Shown: one piece after another, positions 53,133-61,253 of the stretch | Position numbering within the stretch: position 1 is the stretch's first letter | Layout of the letters: the number at the start of each line of letters is the position of its first letter | From: Lewinella sp038528965 | GTDB taxonomy: Bacteria; Bacteroidota; Bacteroidia; Chitinophagales; Saprospiraceae | NCBI GenBank assembly: GCA_038528965.1 | Contig: JBCBEC010000009.1 | Location: 1 to 64,000 of the forward strand | Length of the DNA stretch: 64,000 nt | Direction: 5' to 3' | The notes under the pieces: generated by a model | The model's input: only the letters and a program-made list of their open reading frames with translations | Database searches by the model: none | What the model was told of the DNA's origin: nothing | Made by a program: the position numbers and the translations under genes

Positions 53133-53429
53133 ATGGCAAAGCCAATTTTAATCAAACCACTGATCACTGAGAAAGCAGAAGTGCTTTCTGAAGGTCTGAA
53201 CAAGTACAGCTTTGTAGTTGATCGTAAGGCCAATAAAGTGGAAATCCGTAAGGCAGTCGAGGACATGTACGGAGTAGCCGTTACTTCTGTCAACACCGCG
53301 GTAATGCCTGGAAAAGCTAAAAATAGAACGACCAAATCGGGAATTCTCCGTGGCCGTATCTCTGCTTACAAGAAAGCAGTAGTTACGTTGGCTGATGGAG
53401 AAGAAATCGATTTCTTCGGAGACATTTAA
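53133..53429 (+). CDS. rplW: 50S ribosomal protein L23
   Basis: 98 residues. ILIKPLITEKAEVLSEGLNKYSFVVDRKANKVEIRKAVEDMYGVAVTSVNTAVMPGKAKNR matches L23 throughout. L23 lies at the tunnel exit and recruits trigger factor and SRP. Next gene rplB is 87 bases downstream. Confidence 0.97.
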   Translation: MAKPILIKPLITEKAEVLSEGLNKYSFVVDRKANKVEIRKAVEDMYGVAVTSVNTAVMPGKAKNRTTKSGILRGRISAYKKAVVTLADGEEIDFFGDI

Positions 53430-53516
53430 TTATTGAACCCCCGGGGTGGGGATCCTCAGTGGCTCGTCTGGTCGTAAAGCACACTGAGTCCGAGATCCCG
53501 GGTAGATGAGCAAGTT

Positions 53517-54347
53517 ATGCCAGTTAAAAAGTTTCGTCCGGTCACTCCTGGTTTGCGTACCCGTGTGGGTAACGCATACGCAGAGTTGACGACTGACAAA
53601 CCGGAAAAATCGCTGCTCGCGCCCCTGAAGAAATCAGGTGGTCGTAACCGTACCGGTAAAATGACGGTACGCCAGCGTGGTGGTGGACACAAGCGCCGCT
53701 ACCGTATCATCGACTTCAAGCGTAATCGCGATGGAGTCGCTGCCACGGTAAAGACGATCGAGTATGATCCGAACCGTACAGCATTTATCGCCTTGTTGGA
53801 ATATCCAGATGGCGAAAAGACTTACATCATTGCTCCACAGGGCTTGACTGTAGGTGATACAGTAGAGTCTGGTAAAGGAGTAGCTCCTAAGGTGGGTAAC
53901 ACCATGTTCCTAAGCGAGATTCCGCTAGGTTCTAGTATCCACGCTATTGAGTTGCAGCCTGGTAAGGGCGCTGCTTTGGCCCGCTCAGCGGGTACTAACG
54001 GTACTTTGATGGGCCGTGAGGGACGCTACGCTTCTGTGAAGTTGCCTTCTGGCGAAGTTCGCCGTATTCTTTTGACTTGCCGTGCTACGGTTGGTTCTAC
54101 CTCTAACCCAGACCATGGTCTGCAAGTATTGGGTAAAGCTGGTCGCAAGCGTTGGTTGGGTCGTCGTCCTCGCGTTCGTGGTGTAGCCATGAACCCGGTA
54201 GATCACCCAATGGGTGGTGGCGAAGGACGTGCTTCTGGAGGGCACCCACGCTCTCGTACGGGTATTATGGCCAAGGGTCAGAAAACACGTAATAATAAGA
54301 AGCACTCTACCAAGTTGATTATTAGCAAGCGGAAAAACAAGAAATAA
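53517..54347 (+). CDS. rplB: 50S ribosomal protein L2
   Basis: 276 residues, standard. Contains RKSGGRNRTGKMTVRQRGGGHKRRYRIIDFKRN at the rRNA-binding region and the C-terminal GVAMNPVDHPMGGGEGRASGGHPRSRTG with the conserved His near the peptidyl-transferase centre (VDHPMGGG). The rpsS ATG follows three bases after the stop. Confidence 0.97.
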   Translation: MPVKKFRPVTPGLRTRVGNAYAELTTDKPEKSLLAPLKKSGGRNRTGKMTVRQRGGGHKRRYRIIDFKRNRDGVAATVKTIEYDPNRTAFIALLEYPDGEKTYIIAPQGLTVGDTVESGKGVAPKVGNTMFLSEIPLGSSIHAIELQPGKGAALARSAGTNGTLMGREGRYASVKLPSGEVRRILLTCRATVGSTSNPDHGLQVLGKAGRKRWLGRRPRVRGVAMNPVDHPMGGGEGRASGGHPRSRTGIMAKGQKTRNNKKHSTKLIISKRKNKK

Positions 54348-54350
54348 GAG

Positions 54351-54614
54351 ATGGCTAGATCAATTCGCAAAGGCCCTTACGTATTTCACAAGTTGTTGAA
54401 GAAAGTAGAGTTGGCCAAGGAATCTAACAAGAAGAAGGTGATCAAGACTTGGTCTCGTTCTTCAATGATTATTCCGGATATGGTAGGTGAAACTATCGCT
54501 GTACATAACGGAAAAATCCATGTGCCGGTATACGTCACGGAAAACATGGTGGGCCATAAGTTGGGCGAATTCGCTCCTACACGAACCTTCAAGGGTCACT
54601 CTGGTAACCGCTAA
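54351..54614 (+). CDS. rpsS: 30S ribosomal protein S19
   Basis: 87 residues. MARSIRKGPYVFHKLLKKVE, TWSRSSMIIPDMVGETIAVHNGKIHVPVYVTENMVGHKLGEFAPTRTFKGHSG is the classic S19 sequence. It binds the 16S head near S13. Codes three bases after rplB. Confidence 0.97.
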   Translation: MARSIRKGPYVFHKLLKKVELAKESNKKKVIKTWSRSSMIIPDMVGETIAVHNGKIHVPVYVTENMVGHKLGEFAPTRTFKGHSGNR

Positions 54615-54667
54615 TTAATAAAACGATGAGTGAGTGGGTTATCCGCTCCCCATTAATAATAAACATC

Positions 54668-55039
54668 ATGGAAGCAGTAGCTAAACTCAAGAGCGTCCCG
54701 ATGTCTGCCCGCAAGATGCGCCTAATTGTGGATAATATCCGCGGCAAGGAGGTCAATGAGGCTCTAGATATTCTGCGCTTCAGCAAGCAAGAAGCTGCCC
54801 AATGGTTGGAGAAGGCCCTACTATCGGCCATCGCCAACTGGGAATATAAACTGGAAGGTCAGGAAAGTGCCGACGACTATAATCTGTACGTAAAGACAGC
54901 TTTCTCTAACGAGGCTGGCATGTTGCGTCGTTTCCGTCCGGCTCCTCACGGCCGCGCACACCGCATCCGCAAGCGTAGCAATCACGTTACGCTTATTGTT
55001 GAAAACCGTTTGCCGCTAGCCTCAGAAGAGGAGGAGTAG
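54668..55039 (+). CDS. rplV: 50S ribosomal protein L22
   Basis: 123 residues from ATG 54668 (MEAVAKLKSVPMSARKMRLIVD), the normal L22 beginning; an ATG at 54626 would add 14 unusual residues. The tunnel loop GRAHRIRKRSNHVTLIV is present, and the C-terminus is acidic (SEEEE). rpsC starts 35 bases later. Confidence 0.95.
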   Translation: MEAVAKLKSVPMSARKMRLIVDNIRGKEVNEALDILRFSKQEAAQWLEKALLSAIANWEYKLEGQESADDYNLYVKTAFSNEAGMLRRFRPAPHGRAHRIRKRSNHVTLIVENRLPLASEEEE

Positions 55040-55074
55040 CCAACGAATTAGTTAAAATTAACGAGTCCTAGACT

Positions 55075-55872
55075 ATGGGTCAGAAGACTAATCCTATTGG
55101 TAATCGTTTGGGGTACATTCGCGGTTGGGATTCCAACTGGTATGCGGATAAGAACTACGCGGACAACGTTATCGAAGACGAGAGAATCCGGAAATATCTG
55201 GAAGCTCGTATTCCTAAAGGTGGCATTGCTCGTGTAATCATCGAGCGTACACTTAAGCGCATTACTATTACAATTCATACCTCTCGCCCAGGTATCATCA
55301 TTGGTAAGGGTGGTTCAGAGGTAGATCGCATCCGCGAGGAGCTTAAAAAGCTGACGAGCAAGGATGTGCAAATTAACATTATTGAAATCCGCAAGCCTGA
55401 GCTTGACGCCAATATTGTAGCTGAATCTATTGCAAAGCAATTAGAAGCGCGTATCAACTATCGACGTGCTTCTAAGATGGCAATTCAGTCTACTATGCGT
55501 GCCAATGCTGAGGGGATCAAGATTCGCGTTTCAGGACGTTTGAATGGATCGGATATGAGCCGTACCGAAGAGTTTAAGGACGGCCGTACGCCTTTGCACA
55601 CCTTTCGGGCTGATATCGATTATGCACTTAAGGAGGCACAGACCGTCTATGGTATCATCGGTGTGAAAGTATGGATCTGTAAAGGTGAAGTACTTGGTAA
55701 GCGCGACTTGAACCCGAACGCCGGTTTAGCCAGTAAAGATAATCGTGGCGGTCGTGGTGGCCGTGGCGGTGGTCGTAGTGGTGGTGGTCGTGATCGCCGT
55801 GGCGGTGGTGGCCGTGATCGCCGTGGTGGCGGTGGAAACCGCGGTGGCCGCGGTGGCGGTGGCCGTCGCTAA
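55075..55872 (+). CDS. rpsC: 30S ribosomal protein S3 with RGG-rich tail
   Basis: 265 residues. S3 proper covers ~1-222: N-terminal MGQKTNPIGNRLGYIRGWDSNWY, KH domain RPGIIIGKGGSEVDRI, and C-terminal domain GTGV-like GVKVWICKGEVLGKRDLNPNA. After it, residues 223-265 form a low-complexity Gly/Arg extension made of RGG, DRRGGGG and GGRGG words, not seen in E. coli S3. Such RGG tails bind RNA nonspecifically; the role here is unknown. A 296-base gap precedes rplP instead of the usual immediate junction. Confidence 0.95.
   Translation: MGQKTNPIGNRLGYIRGWDSNWYADKNYADNVIEDERIRKYLEARIPKGGIARVIIERTLKRITITIHTSRPGIIIGKGGSEVDRIREELKKLTSKDVQINIIEIRKPELDANIVAESIAKQLEARINYRRASKMAIQSTMRANAEGIKIRVSGRLNGSDMSRTEEFKDGRTPLHTFRADIDYALKEAQTVYGIIGVKVWICKGEVLGKRDLNPNAGLASKDNRGGRGGRGGGRSGGGRDRRGGGGRDRRGGGGNRGGRGGGGRR
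55744..55869 (+). repeat. Low-complexity GGTGGC-type coding repeat in the rpsC tail
   Basis: Codons alternate GGT/GGC with CGT/CGC/CGA and GAT, giving the RGG-rich extension. The repetition (two CGTGATCGCCGTGGCGG-like blocks) suggests expansion by slippage. Confidence 0.85.
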
Positions 55873-56168
55873 AAAAATTATTGAAGGCAATAGCTGGGTT
55901 CTGCCATAGCTAATTGCCTCAATATCAAGAATTGGCATCGAAAGTGGTAGCTATCAGGTGAGATCCTGCGCTGGCCCACGAAGCCCAAGTGTAAGTAGGT
56001 CTATTTAGGCTTGGGTTGATTTCTGAATATCAAAAAATAGCCGTACCTTTGCCAAGCTTTTTCGGAGGCGCCTTTGGAACGGCTTCATTTTTGCCCGAAC
56101 TCAGGCCTTAAAAGCAGGATTTCCGGGTATGTTCCTCGGGTACGAGGTACAGCTAAAATAAATGACCA
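55873..56168. promoter_or_regulatory. Gap between rpsC and rplP with internal promoter
   Basis: 296 bases without a gene. TACCTTTG at 56044-56051 is an exact -7 element, 118 bases before rplP. A weak TTG/TTCTG element lies ~20-28 bases upstream of it. The first ~50 bases after rpsC contain GGCAATAGCTGGG..CATAGCTAATTGCC, a possible hairpin. Confidence 0.6.
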
Positions 56169-56588
56169 ATGTTACAGCCAAAAAGAACGAAATATCGCAA
56201 GCAGCAGAAGGGCCGGAACCGCGGTGTAGCCCAGCGTGGAAACCGCGTTGCCTTTGGCACTTTCGGTCTTAAGTCCATGGAGATTGGCCGTATCACCAAC
56301 CGTCAGATTGAGTCTGCACGTATCGCCATGACGCGTTACATGAAGCGTGAAGGTAAGGTGTGGATCCGGATCTTCCCTGACAAGCCGATTACCTCTAAGC
56401 CGCTTGAGGTACGTATGGGTAAAGGTAAGGGTAACCTCGATCACTACGTAGCACAAGTACAGCCCGGACGTATTATGTTCGAGATGGATGGTGTGCCACG
56501 TGAAGTAGCCGAAGAAGCTTTGCGCCTAGCCGCACAGAAACTTCCGGTGAAAACCAAGGTAGTGACTCGTCCGGATTACGTAGGCTAA
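56169..56588 (+). CDS. rplP: 50S ribosomal protein L16
   Basis: 139 residues. MLQPKRTKYRKQQKGRNRG, GTFGLKSMEIGRITNRQIESARIAMTRYMKREGKVWIRIFPDKPITSKPLEVRMGKGKGN and the C-terminal RLAAQKLPVKTKVV are standard. L16 helps organise the A-site and peptidyl-transferase centre. It has its own upstream promoter in the gap at 55873. Confidence 0.97.
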   Translation: MLQPKRTKYRKQQKGRNRGVAQRGNRVAFGTFGLKSMEIGRITNRQIESARIAMTRYMKREGKVWIRIFPDKPITSKPLEVRMGKGKGNLDHYVAQVQPGRIMFEMDGVPREVAEEALRLAAQKLPVKTKVVTRPDYVG

Positions 56589-56657
56589 GCAATCCATTAA
56601 TAGTCTGAAGCTCGTGTAGCAATATGCGGCTTGTGAAACATATAAACTAAAAGGACA

Positions 56658-56921
56658 ATGGCAACCAAAAAATATTTGGAACTGCAAGAGTTCTCTGACA
56701 CGGACCTTCAGGCTCAACTGGAGGAAACGCAGAACCGATACCAGAAGATGAAGTTTGATCACGCCATCACTGGATTGGATAACCCTCTGTTACTACGTGA
56801 AGTACGTCGTGACATTGCCCGCTTAGGCACGGAAATTCGCCGTCGCCAATTGGCTGGTGCATCAGAGGAGGAACTCGCTAATCGTAGTAAAATCAGAGCG
56901 CGTCGTCGGCGTGCCAAGTAA
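56658..56921 (+). CDS. rpmC: 50S ribosomal protein L29 (extended)
   Basis: 87 residues, longer than the usual ~65. The core MATKKYLELQEFSDTDLQAQLEETQNRYQKMKFDHAITGLDNPLLLREVRRDIARLGTEIRRRQL matches L29; the extra C-terminal residues (AGASEEELANRSKIRARRRRAK) are a basic extension common in this phylum. Confidence 0.92.
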   Translation: MATKKYLELQEFSDTDLQAQLEETQNRYQKMKFDHAITGLDNPLLLREVRRDIARLGTEIRRRQLAGASEEELANRSKIRARRRRAK

Positions 56922-56932
56922 TTCAGCTAAAA

Positions 56933-57190
56933 ATGGCAGAACGTAATCTTCGTAAACAGCTTATCGGCACCGTTACCAGTAACAAGATGGATAAATCTAT
57001 CTCAGTTGTGGTAGAGCGCCGTATTCAGCACCCTATCTATGGCAAGTTCGTTAAGAAGTCAAACAAGTTTATGGCTCATGACGAGAAGAACGAGTGTACG
57101 ATAGGGGATAAGGTGCGCATCATGGAGACGCGCCCATTGAGTGCCCGCAAGCGTTGGCGCTTAGTAGAAATCTTGGAGAAAGCCAAGTAA
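56933..57190 (+). CDS. rpsQ: 30S ribosomal protein S17
   Basis: 85 residues. MAERNLRKQLIGTVTSNKMDKSISVVVERRIQHPIYGKFVKKSNKFMAHDEKNECTIGDKVRIMETRPLSARKRWRLVEILEKAK is a full S17 OB-fold. It starts 11 bases after rpmC. Confidence 0.97.
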   Translation: MAERNLRKQLIGTVTSNKMDKSISVVVERRIQHPIYGKFVKKSNKFMAHDEKNECTIGDKVRIMETRPLSARKRWRLVEILEKAK

Positions 57191-57272
57191 GAATTAAAGC
57201 ATTTAACTAGAATTATCAACACGGAAATTTGTTGTCCGCACGTTGCGCTAATTCTGCAAATAATTTGCCGTC

Positions 57273-57638
57273 ATGATCCAGCAAGAATCCCGGCTGAATG
57301 TAGCCGATAACAGTGGCGCTAAAGAAGTGCTTTGTATCCGCGTATTGGGTGGTTCAAAGCGTCGTTACGCCTCTATTGGAGATCAGATCGTGGTATCTGT
57401 TAAGGAAGCCGCCCCTGGTGGTATTAAGAAAGGAGCGATTTCCAAGGCAGTTGTGGTTCGTACCAAAAAAGAGATTCGCCGCCGCGATGGTAGCTATATC
57501 CGCTTTGATGACAACGCTGTAGTACTATTGAGTGCCAGCGAAGAGCCACGTGGAACGCGTATTTTTGGCCCTGTAGCTCGTGAGCTACGTGAGCGTGATT
57601 ATATGCGGATTGTTTCACTGGCGCCTGAGGTACTGTAA
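57273..57638 (+). CDS. rplN: 50S ribosomal protein L14
   Basis: 121 residues: MIQQESRLNVADNSGAKEVLCIRVLGGS, GDQIVVSVKEAAPGGIKKGAISKAVVVRTKKEIRR and the C-terminal MRIVSLAPEVL are classic L14. Contacts L19 and 16S helix 14 at the subunit bridge. Confidence 0.97.
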   Translation: MIQQESRLNVADNSGAKEVLCIRVLGGSKRRYASIGDQIVVSVKEAAPGGIKKGAISKAVVVRTKKEIRRRDGSYIRFDDNAVVLLSASEEPRGTRIFGPVARELRERDYMRIVSLAPEVL

Positions 57639-57665
57639 ATCAATAACGGCCCGAATACTCGAACC

Positions 57666-58013
57666 ATGAAGAAAGCAAGTCAAAAGCGTTTTACTCCCAA
57701 GCTGAAGATTAAAAAGGGAGATAAAGTTGTTGTGATTGCGGGTGCTTATAAGGACCGTAGCAAGGTGGTGGAGGTTTTGGAAGTTCTTCCAAACGAAAAC
57801 CGCGCCATCGTGGAAGAGGTGAACATTCGTAAGAAGCACCAGAAGCCAACGCAAGACAACCCTGGCGGTATCATCGATAAAGCTGCTCCTATCCATATTT
57901 CAAACTTGATGTTGGTGGACGGTAGTGGTGAGCGTACCCGCGTCGGTCGTCAAGTAGAAGAAGACGGCACCATCAAACGTTATTCCAAAAAAACTGGGGA
58001 AATCTTAGACTAA
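57666..58013 (+). CDS. rplX: 50S ribosomal protein L24
   Basis: 115 residues. KOW motif KKGDKVVVIAGAYKDRSKVVEVLEVLPNENRAIVEEVN, then VDKAAPIHISNLMLV-type segment and the C-terminal RYSKKTGEILD. Its stop overlaps the rplE ATG by one base (TAATG). Confidence 0.97.
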   Translation: MKKASQKRFTPKLKIKKGDKVVVIAGAYKDRSKVVEVLEVLPNENRAIVEEVNIRKKHQKPTQDNPGGIIDKAAPIHISNLMLVDGSGERTRVGRQVEEDGTIKRYSKKTGEILD

Positions 58014-58570
58014 TGAGTTACACACCAAGACTACGTACTAAGTACCAGGAAGAAGTGGTACCTGCTCTACTAGAGCAATTCCAATATAGCAGCGTAATGC
58101 AAGTTCCTCGTCTGGTTAAAATCTGCATCAACCAAGGTGTTGGTAAAGGAACCCAGGACAAGAAGCTCGTTGATAACGCAGTAGAAGAGCTGAGCCTGAT
58201 CACCGGTCAGAAAGCAGTGAAGACTAAGGCCAAGAAATCCGTATCTAACTTTAAGTTGCGGGAAGGCATGTACATCGGTGCTCGCGTTACATTGCGCGAT
58301 CGTCAGATGTTTGAATTCCTGGATCGTCTGATCGCTGTGGCTTTGCCTCGGGTTCGTGACTTCCGCGGAATCAACGACAAGAGCTTCGACGGCCGTGGTA
58401 ACTACACTATGGGTATCAAGGAGCAGATTGTGTTCCCTGAAATCGACCTAGATAAGGTGAGTAACATCACGGGTATGGATATCACCTTCGTTACTACTGC
58501 GAAGACTGACGCTGAATCACTTGCTCTATTGAAGGGCTTGGGACTTCCATTCAAGAATCAGAACAACTAA
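58013..58570 (+). CDS. rplE: 50S ribosomal protein L5
   Basis: 185 residues. MSYTPRLRTKYQEEVVPALLEQFQYSSVMQVPRLVKICINQGVGKGTQDKKLVDNAVEELSLITGQKAVKTKAKKSVSNFKLREG and GNYTMGIKEQIVFPEIDLDKV are standard. L5 binds 5S rRNA. Starts in the rplX stop codon and is followed seven bases later by rpsN. Confidence 0.97.
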   Translation: MSYTPRLRTKYQEEVVPALLEQFQYSSVMQVPRLVKICINQGVGKGTQDKKLVDNAVEELSLITGQKAVKTKAKKSVSNFKLREGMYIGARVTLRDRQMFEFLDRLIAVALPRVRDFRGINDKSFDGRGNYTMGIKEQIVFPEIDLDKVSNITGMDITFVTTAKTDAESLALLKGLGLPFKNQNN

Positions 58571-58577
58571 AAATATC

Positions 58578-58847
58578 ATGGCAAGAAAATCATTGATTGC
58601 CCGCGAGCGTAAGAGAGAGCGTATGGTTGCAAAGTACGCTGAGTTGCGCAAGCAGTTGAAAGAAGAAGGCCGTTGGGAAGAGTTGGATAAGTTGCCCCGC
58701 AACTCCAATCCGATTCGCAAGCACAACCGCTGCCGCCTTACCGGGCGCCCTAAGGGTTACATGCGGAAGTTCGGCTTGTGCCGGGTTAAGTTCCGCGAAA
58801 TGGCACTGAACGGGAAAATCCCCGGTGTTACTAAGTCTAGCTGGTAA
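58578..58847 (+). CDS. rpsN: 30S ribosomal protein S14 (zinc-free type)
   Basis: 89 residues. MARKSLIARERKRERMVAKYAELRKQLKEEGRWEELDKLPRNSNPIRKHNRCRLTGRPKGYMRKFGLCRVKFREMALNGKIPGVTKSSW matches the long, cysteine-poor S14 class rather than the short zinc-ribbon class. Confidence 0.96.
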   Translation: MARKSLIARERKRERMVAKYAELRKQLKEEGRWEELDKLPRNSNPIRKHNRCRLTGRPKGYMRKFGLCRVKFREMALNGKIPGVTKSSW

Positions 58848-58876
58848 GGAATAATTTACCATAGCGCCTTGGTTAA

Positions 58877-58940
58877 ACCGCCAGTTTTATAGATAGCTGG
58901 CGGTGGATAGTCAAAGCCCGGCTAGTTTTGCCGGCAATGC
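58877..58940 (+). promoter_or_regulatory. Two hairpins between rpsN and rpsH
   Basis: ACCGCCAG (58877-58884) / CTGGCGGT (58897-58904) with a 12-base loop, then a GCCCGGC/GCCGGC hairpin around 58917-58937. They lie in an unusually long 188-base gap upstream of rpsH and may be mRNA targets for S8-type feedback. Confidence 0.5.
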
Positions 58941-59035
58941 ACTGCGGGAAATGCTTATCACCCTAGGTGCATTTATCTATTAACAGCGATCCAGGTTCCT
59001 AGCATTTGGAAAACCGGATCACGAACCTCAAAGTC

Positions 59036-59446
59036 ATGGCAGTTACAGATCCTGTAGCCGACTATTTGACCCGCATACGTAACGCCCAGATCGCAGGGCA
59101 CCGGGTCGTTAGCATCCCAGCTTCTAATCTAAAGAAGCGTATCACCGAGATCCTTTACGATCAGGGATACATCCTTAAGTACAAGTTCGACGAGGAGCAG
59201 AAGAAGGGTACTCAGAGTACTATTCGTATCGCTTTGAAGTACGATAAAGGCACACGCCAGCCGGTTATCCGCAAGTTGCAGCGTGTGAGTAAGCCTGGTT
59301 TGCGTTCTTACGTAAAGAATGATAATCTTCCTCGGGTAATCAATGGTTTAGGTATCGCAATCATCTCTACCTCTAGAGGGGTAATGACCGACAAGCAAGC
59401 ACGCAAGTTGAATGTCGGCGGAGAGGTATTGTGCTACATTTACTAA
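59036..59446 (+). CDS. rpsH: 30S ribosomal protein S8
   Basis: 136 residues from ATG 59036 (MAVTDPVADYLTRIRNAQIAGHRVVSIPASNLKKRITEIL); an upstream in-frame start would add ten unusual residues. The C-terminal GIAIISTSRGVMTDKQARKLNVGGEVLCYIY is intact. S8 binds 16S rRNA and can regulate the spc operon. Confidence 0.96.
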   Translation: MAVTDPVADYLTRIRNAQIAGHRVVSIPASNLKKRITEILYDQGYILKYKFDEEQKKGTQSTIRIALKYDKGTRQPVIRKLQRVSKPGLRSYVKNDNLPRVINGLGIAIISTSRGVMTDKQARKLNVGGEVLCYIY

Positions 59447-59476
59447 TCCTTTCTCTCACCGCTATAATTTAGAGCC

Positions 59477-60031
59477 ATGTCAAGAATAGGAAAAGCTCCG
59501 ATTAGTCTGCCAAGCGGCATCACTATAGACGTCAGCAAAAGTAATCTGATAACAGTAAAAGGCCCTAAGGGTGAACTGCAGCAGCAGATCGACCCAGATT
59601 TGGGTGTTGGTATTGAAGATGGTGTACTGACGGTCACTCGTCCTACCGATTCTAAGCGTCACCGTTCTGTTCACGGTTTGTACCGCTCATTGATCAATAA
59701 CATGATTATTGGTGTAAATGAAGGTTATAAGTTAGAGCTTGAGGTGATTGGTGTAGGTTACCGTGCTGAGAATAAAGGTCAGTTGTTGATCTTAACCGTA
59801 GGTTATTCTCACCCTATCTACTTCGTAATTCCGGAGGAGGTGAAGTTGTCAACTAGTACGGAAAAAGGTAAGGCACCTTTGGTAATCCTTGAGTCAATCG
59901 ACAAGCAGTTGGTAGGCCAGATTGCCGCTAAGATCCGCGCCTTCCGTAAGCCAGAGCCTTATAAGGGTAAAGGTATCCGCTTTAAGGGTGAAGAAATTCG
60001 CCGTAAGGCAGGTAAGACGGCAAGTAAATAA
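59477..60031 (+). CDS. rplF: 50S ribosomal protein L6
   Basis: 184 residues. MSRIGKAPISLPSGITIDVSKSNLITVKGPKGELQQQIDPDLG and the C-terminal RKPEPYKGKGIRFKGEEIRRKAGKTAS are standard. L6 sits at the base of the L7/L12 stalk. Confidence 0.97.
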   Translation: MSRIGKAPISLPSGITIDVSKSNLITVKGPKGELQQQIDPDLGVGIEDGVLTVTRPTDSKRHRSVHGLYRSLINNMIIGVNEGYKLELEVIGVGYRAENKGQLLILTVGYSHPIYFVIPEEVKLSTSTEKGKAPLVILESIDKQLVGQIAAKIRAFRKPEPYKGKGIRFKGEEIRRKAGKTASK

Positions 60032-60111
60032 TAATTTTTGGCGAACTGGACTTTGGGATTTGGTCATCACAGATTTCCTCTTCACTAAAGTCAAACAACA
60101 AATAAGCAGCC

Positions 60112-60465
60112 ATGCAATTAACAAAATCAAATCGTCGGAAGCGTATTCACATGCGTATCCGCAAAGATATCCGGGGCACTGCTAGTCGTCCTCGACTGAA
60201 TGTCTTCCGTTCGAATCGTTATATTTACGCGCAGCTGATTGACGATATCGCTGGTGTAACTTTGACACAAGCAAATTCGTACGAAACTGCCGTAGAAAAC
60301 AACGGTAAAAAGACCGAACAATCTGCCGCTGTAGGTAAGCTCTTAGCAGAGCGCGCAAAGGATGCAGGAATTGAAACTGTAATCTTTGACCGTGGTGGTT
60401 ATTTATATCATGGCCGCGTTAAGGCTCTTGCTGACGGCGCCCGTGAAGGAGGCTTGAAATTTTAA
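60112..60465 (+). CDS. rplR: 50S ribosomal protein L18
   Basis: 117 residues. MQLTKSNRRKRIHMRIRKDIRGTASRPRLNVFRSNRYIYAQLIDDIAGVTLTQANS and FDRGGYLYHGRVKALADGAREGGLKF are standard L18 features. It contacts 5S rRNA. rpsE follows 11 bases later. Confidence 0.97.
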   Translation: MQLTKSNRRKRIHMRIRKDIRGTASRPRLNVFRSNRYIYAQLIDDIAGVTLTQANSYETAVENNGKKTEQSAAVGKLLAERAKDAGIETVIFDRGGYLYHGRVKALADGAREGGLKF

Positions 60466-60476
60466 TCATTAGAGAA

Positions 60477-60995
60477 ATGGCAAAGAAAAACTCCAACCGG
60501 GTAAAACCGGCAGAAACAGAACTGCAGGAAAAGCTGGTATCACTGAACCGCGTAGCTAAGGTTACCAAAGGTGGTCGTACGTTCAGTTTCGCAGCCGTAG
60601 CAGTAGTAGGTGATGGTAAAGGTACAGTAGGTCATGGTCTGGGTAAAGCACGTGACGTATCTCAAGCCATTAGCAAGGCCGTAGATGATGCCAAGAAGAA
60701 TTTGATCAAAGTACCGCTACACAATGGTACGATCCCTCACGAACAGAAGGGTAAGTATGGTGCAGGTAAGGTATTGATTAAGCCAGCTTCTGATGGTACC
60801 GGTGTAATTGCCGGTGGTGCTATGCGCGCCGTATTGGAAATTGCCGGCGTACAAAACGTATTGGCAAAGTCGCAGGGATCATCTAACCCACACAATGTAG
60901 TGAAGGCTACTGTTGATGCACTGACGAAGCTACGTAGCCCGATGTTGATCGCTAAGCAGCGTGGCATCACGATGGAAAAGCTTTTTGAAGGATAG
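60477..60995 (+). CDS. rpsE: 30S ribosomal protein S5
   Basis: 172 residues. KLVSLNRVAKVTKGGRTFSFAAVAVVGDGKGTVGHGLGKARDVSQAISKAVDDAKKN and AGGAMRAVLEIAGVQNVLAKSQGSSNPHNVVKATVDAL are the S5 dsRBD and C-terminal domain. S5 affects decoding fidelity. Confidence 0.97.
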   Translation: MAKKNSNRVKPAETELQEKLVSLNRVAKVTKGGRTFSFAAVAVVGDGKGTVGHGLGKARDVSQAISKAVDDAKKNLIKVPLHNGTIPHEQKGKYGAGKVLIKPASDGTGVIAGGAMRAVLEIAGVQNVLAKSQGSSNPHNVVKATVDALTKLRSPMLIAKQRGITMEKLFEG

Positions 60996-61023
60996 GCTTG
61001 ACAGCCAGTAAAAAACCACGGCC

Positions 61024-61203
61024 ATGGCTAAGGTAAAAATTACACAGGTGAAGAGCCTGATCGATCGTCCCAAGCGTCAGAAAGATACAGTGAAGGCCCT
61101 GGGATTGAAGAAGATTAACGATACGGTCGTTAAAGATGTTACCCCACAGATCACTGGTATGATCAATAAGGTAGCGCACTTGGTTAAAGTAGAGGAAGCT
61201 TAA
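61024..61203 (+). CDS. rpmD: 50S ribosomal protein L30
   Basis: 59 residues: MAKVKITQVKSLIDRPKRQKDTVKALGLKKINDTVVKDVTPQITGMINKVAHLVKVEEA. This is the compact bacterial L30 (ferredoxin-like fold) in its normal place between rpsE and rplO. ATG 61024, stop TAA at 61201-61203. Confidence 0.96.
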   Translation: MAKVKITQVKSLIDRPKRQKDTVKALGLKKINDTVVKDVTPQITGMINKVAHLVKVEEA

Positions 61204-61253
61204 GGAACAAGTTTCTACTTTTTCATTGTTGAAGATTTAAATCGAAAAATATA

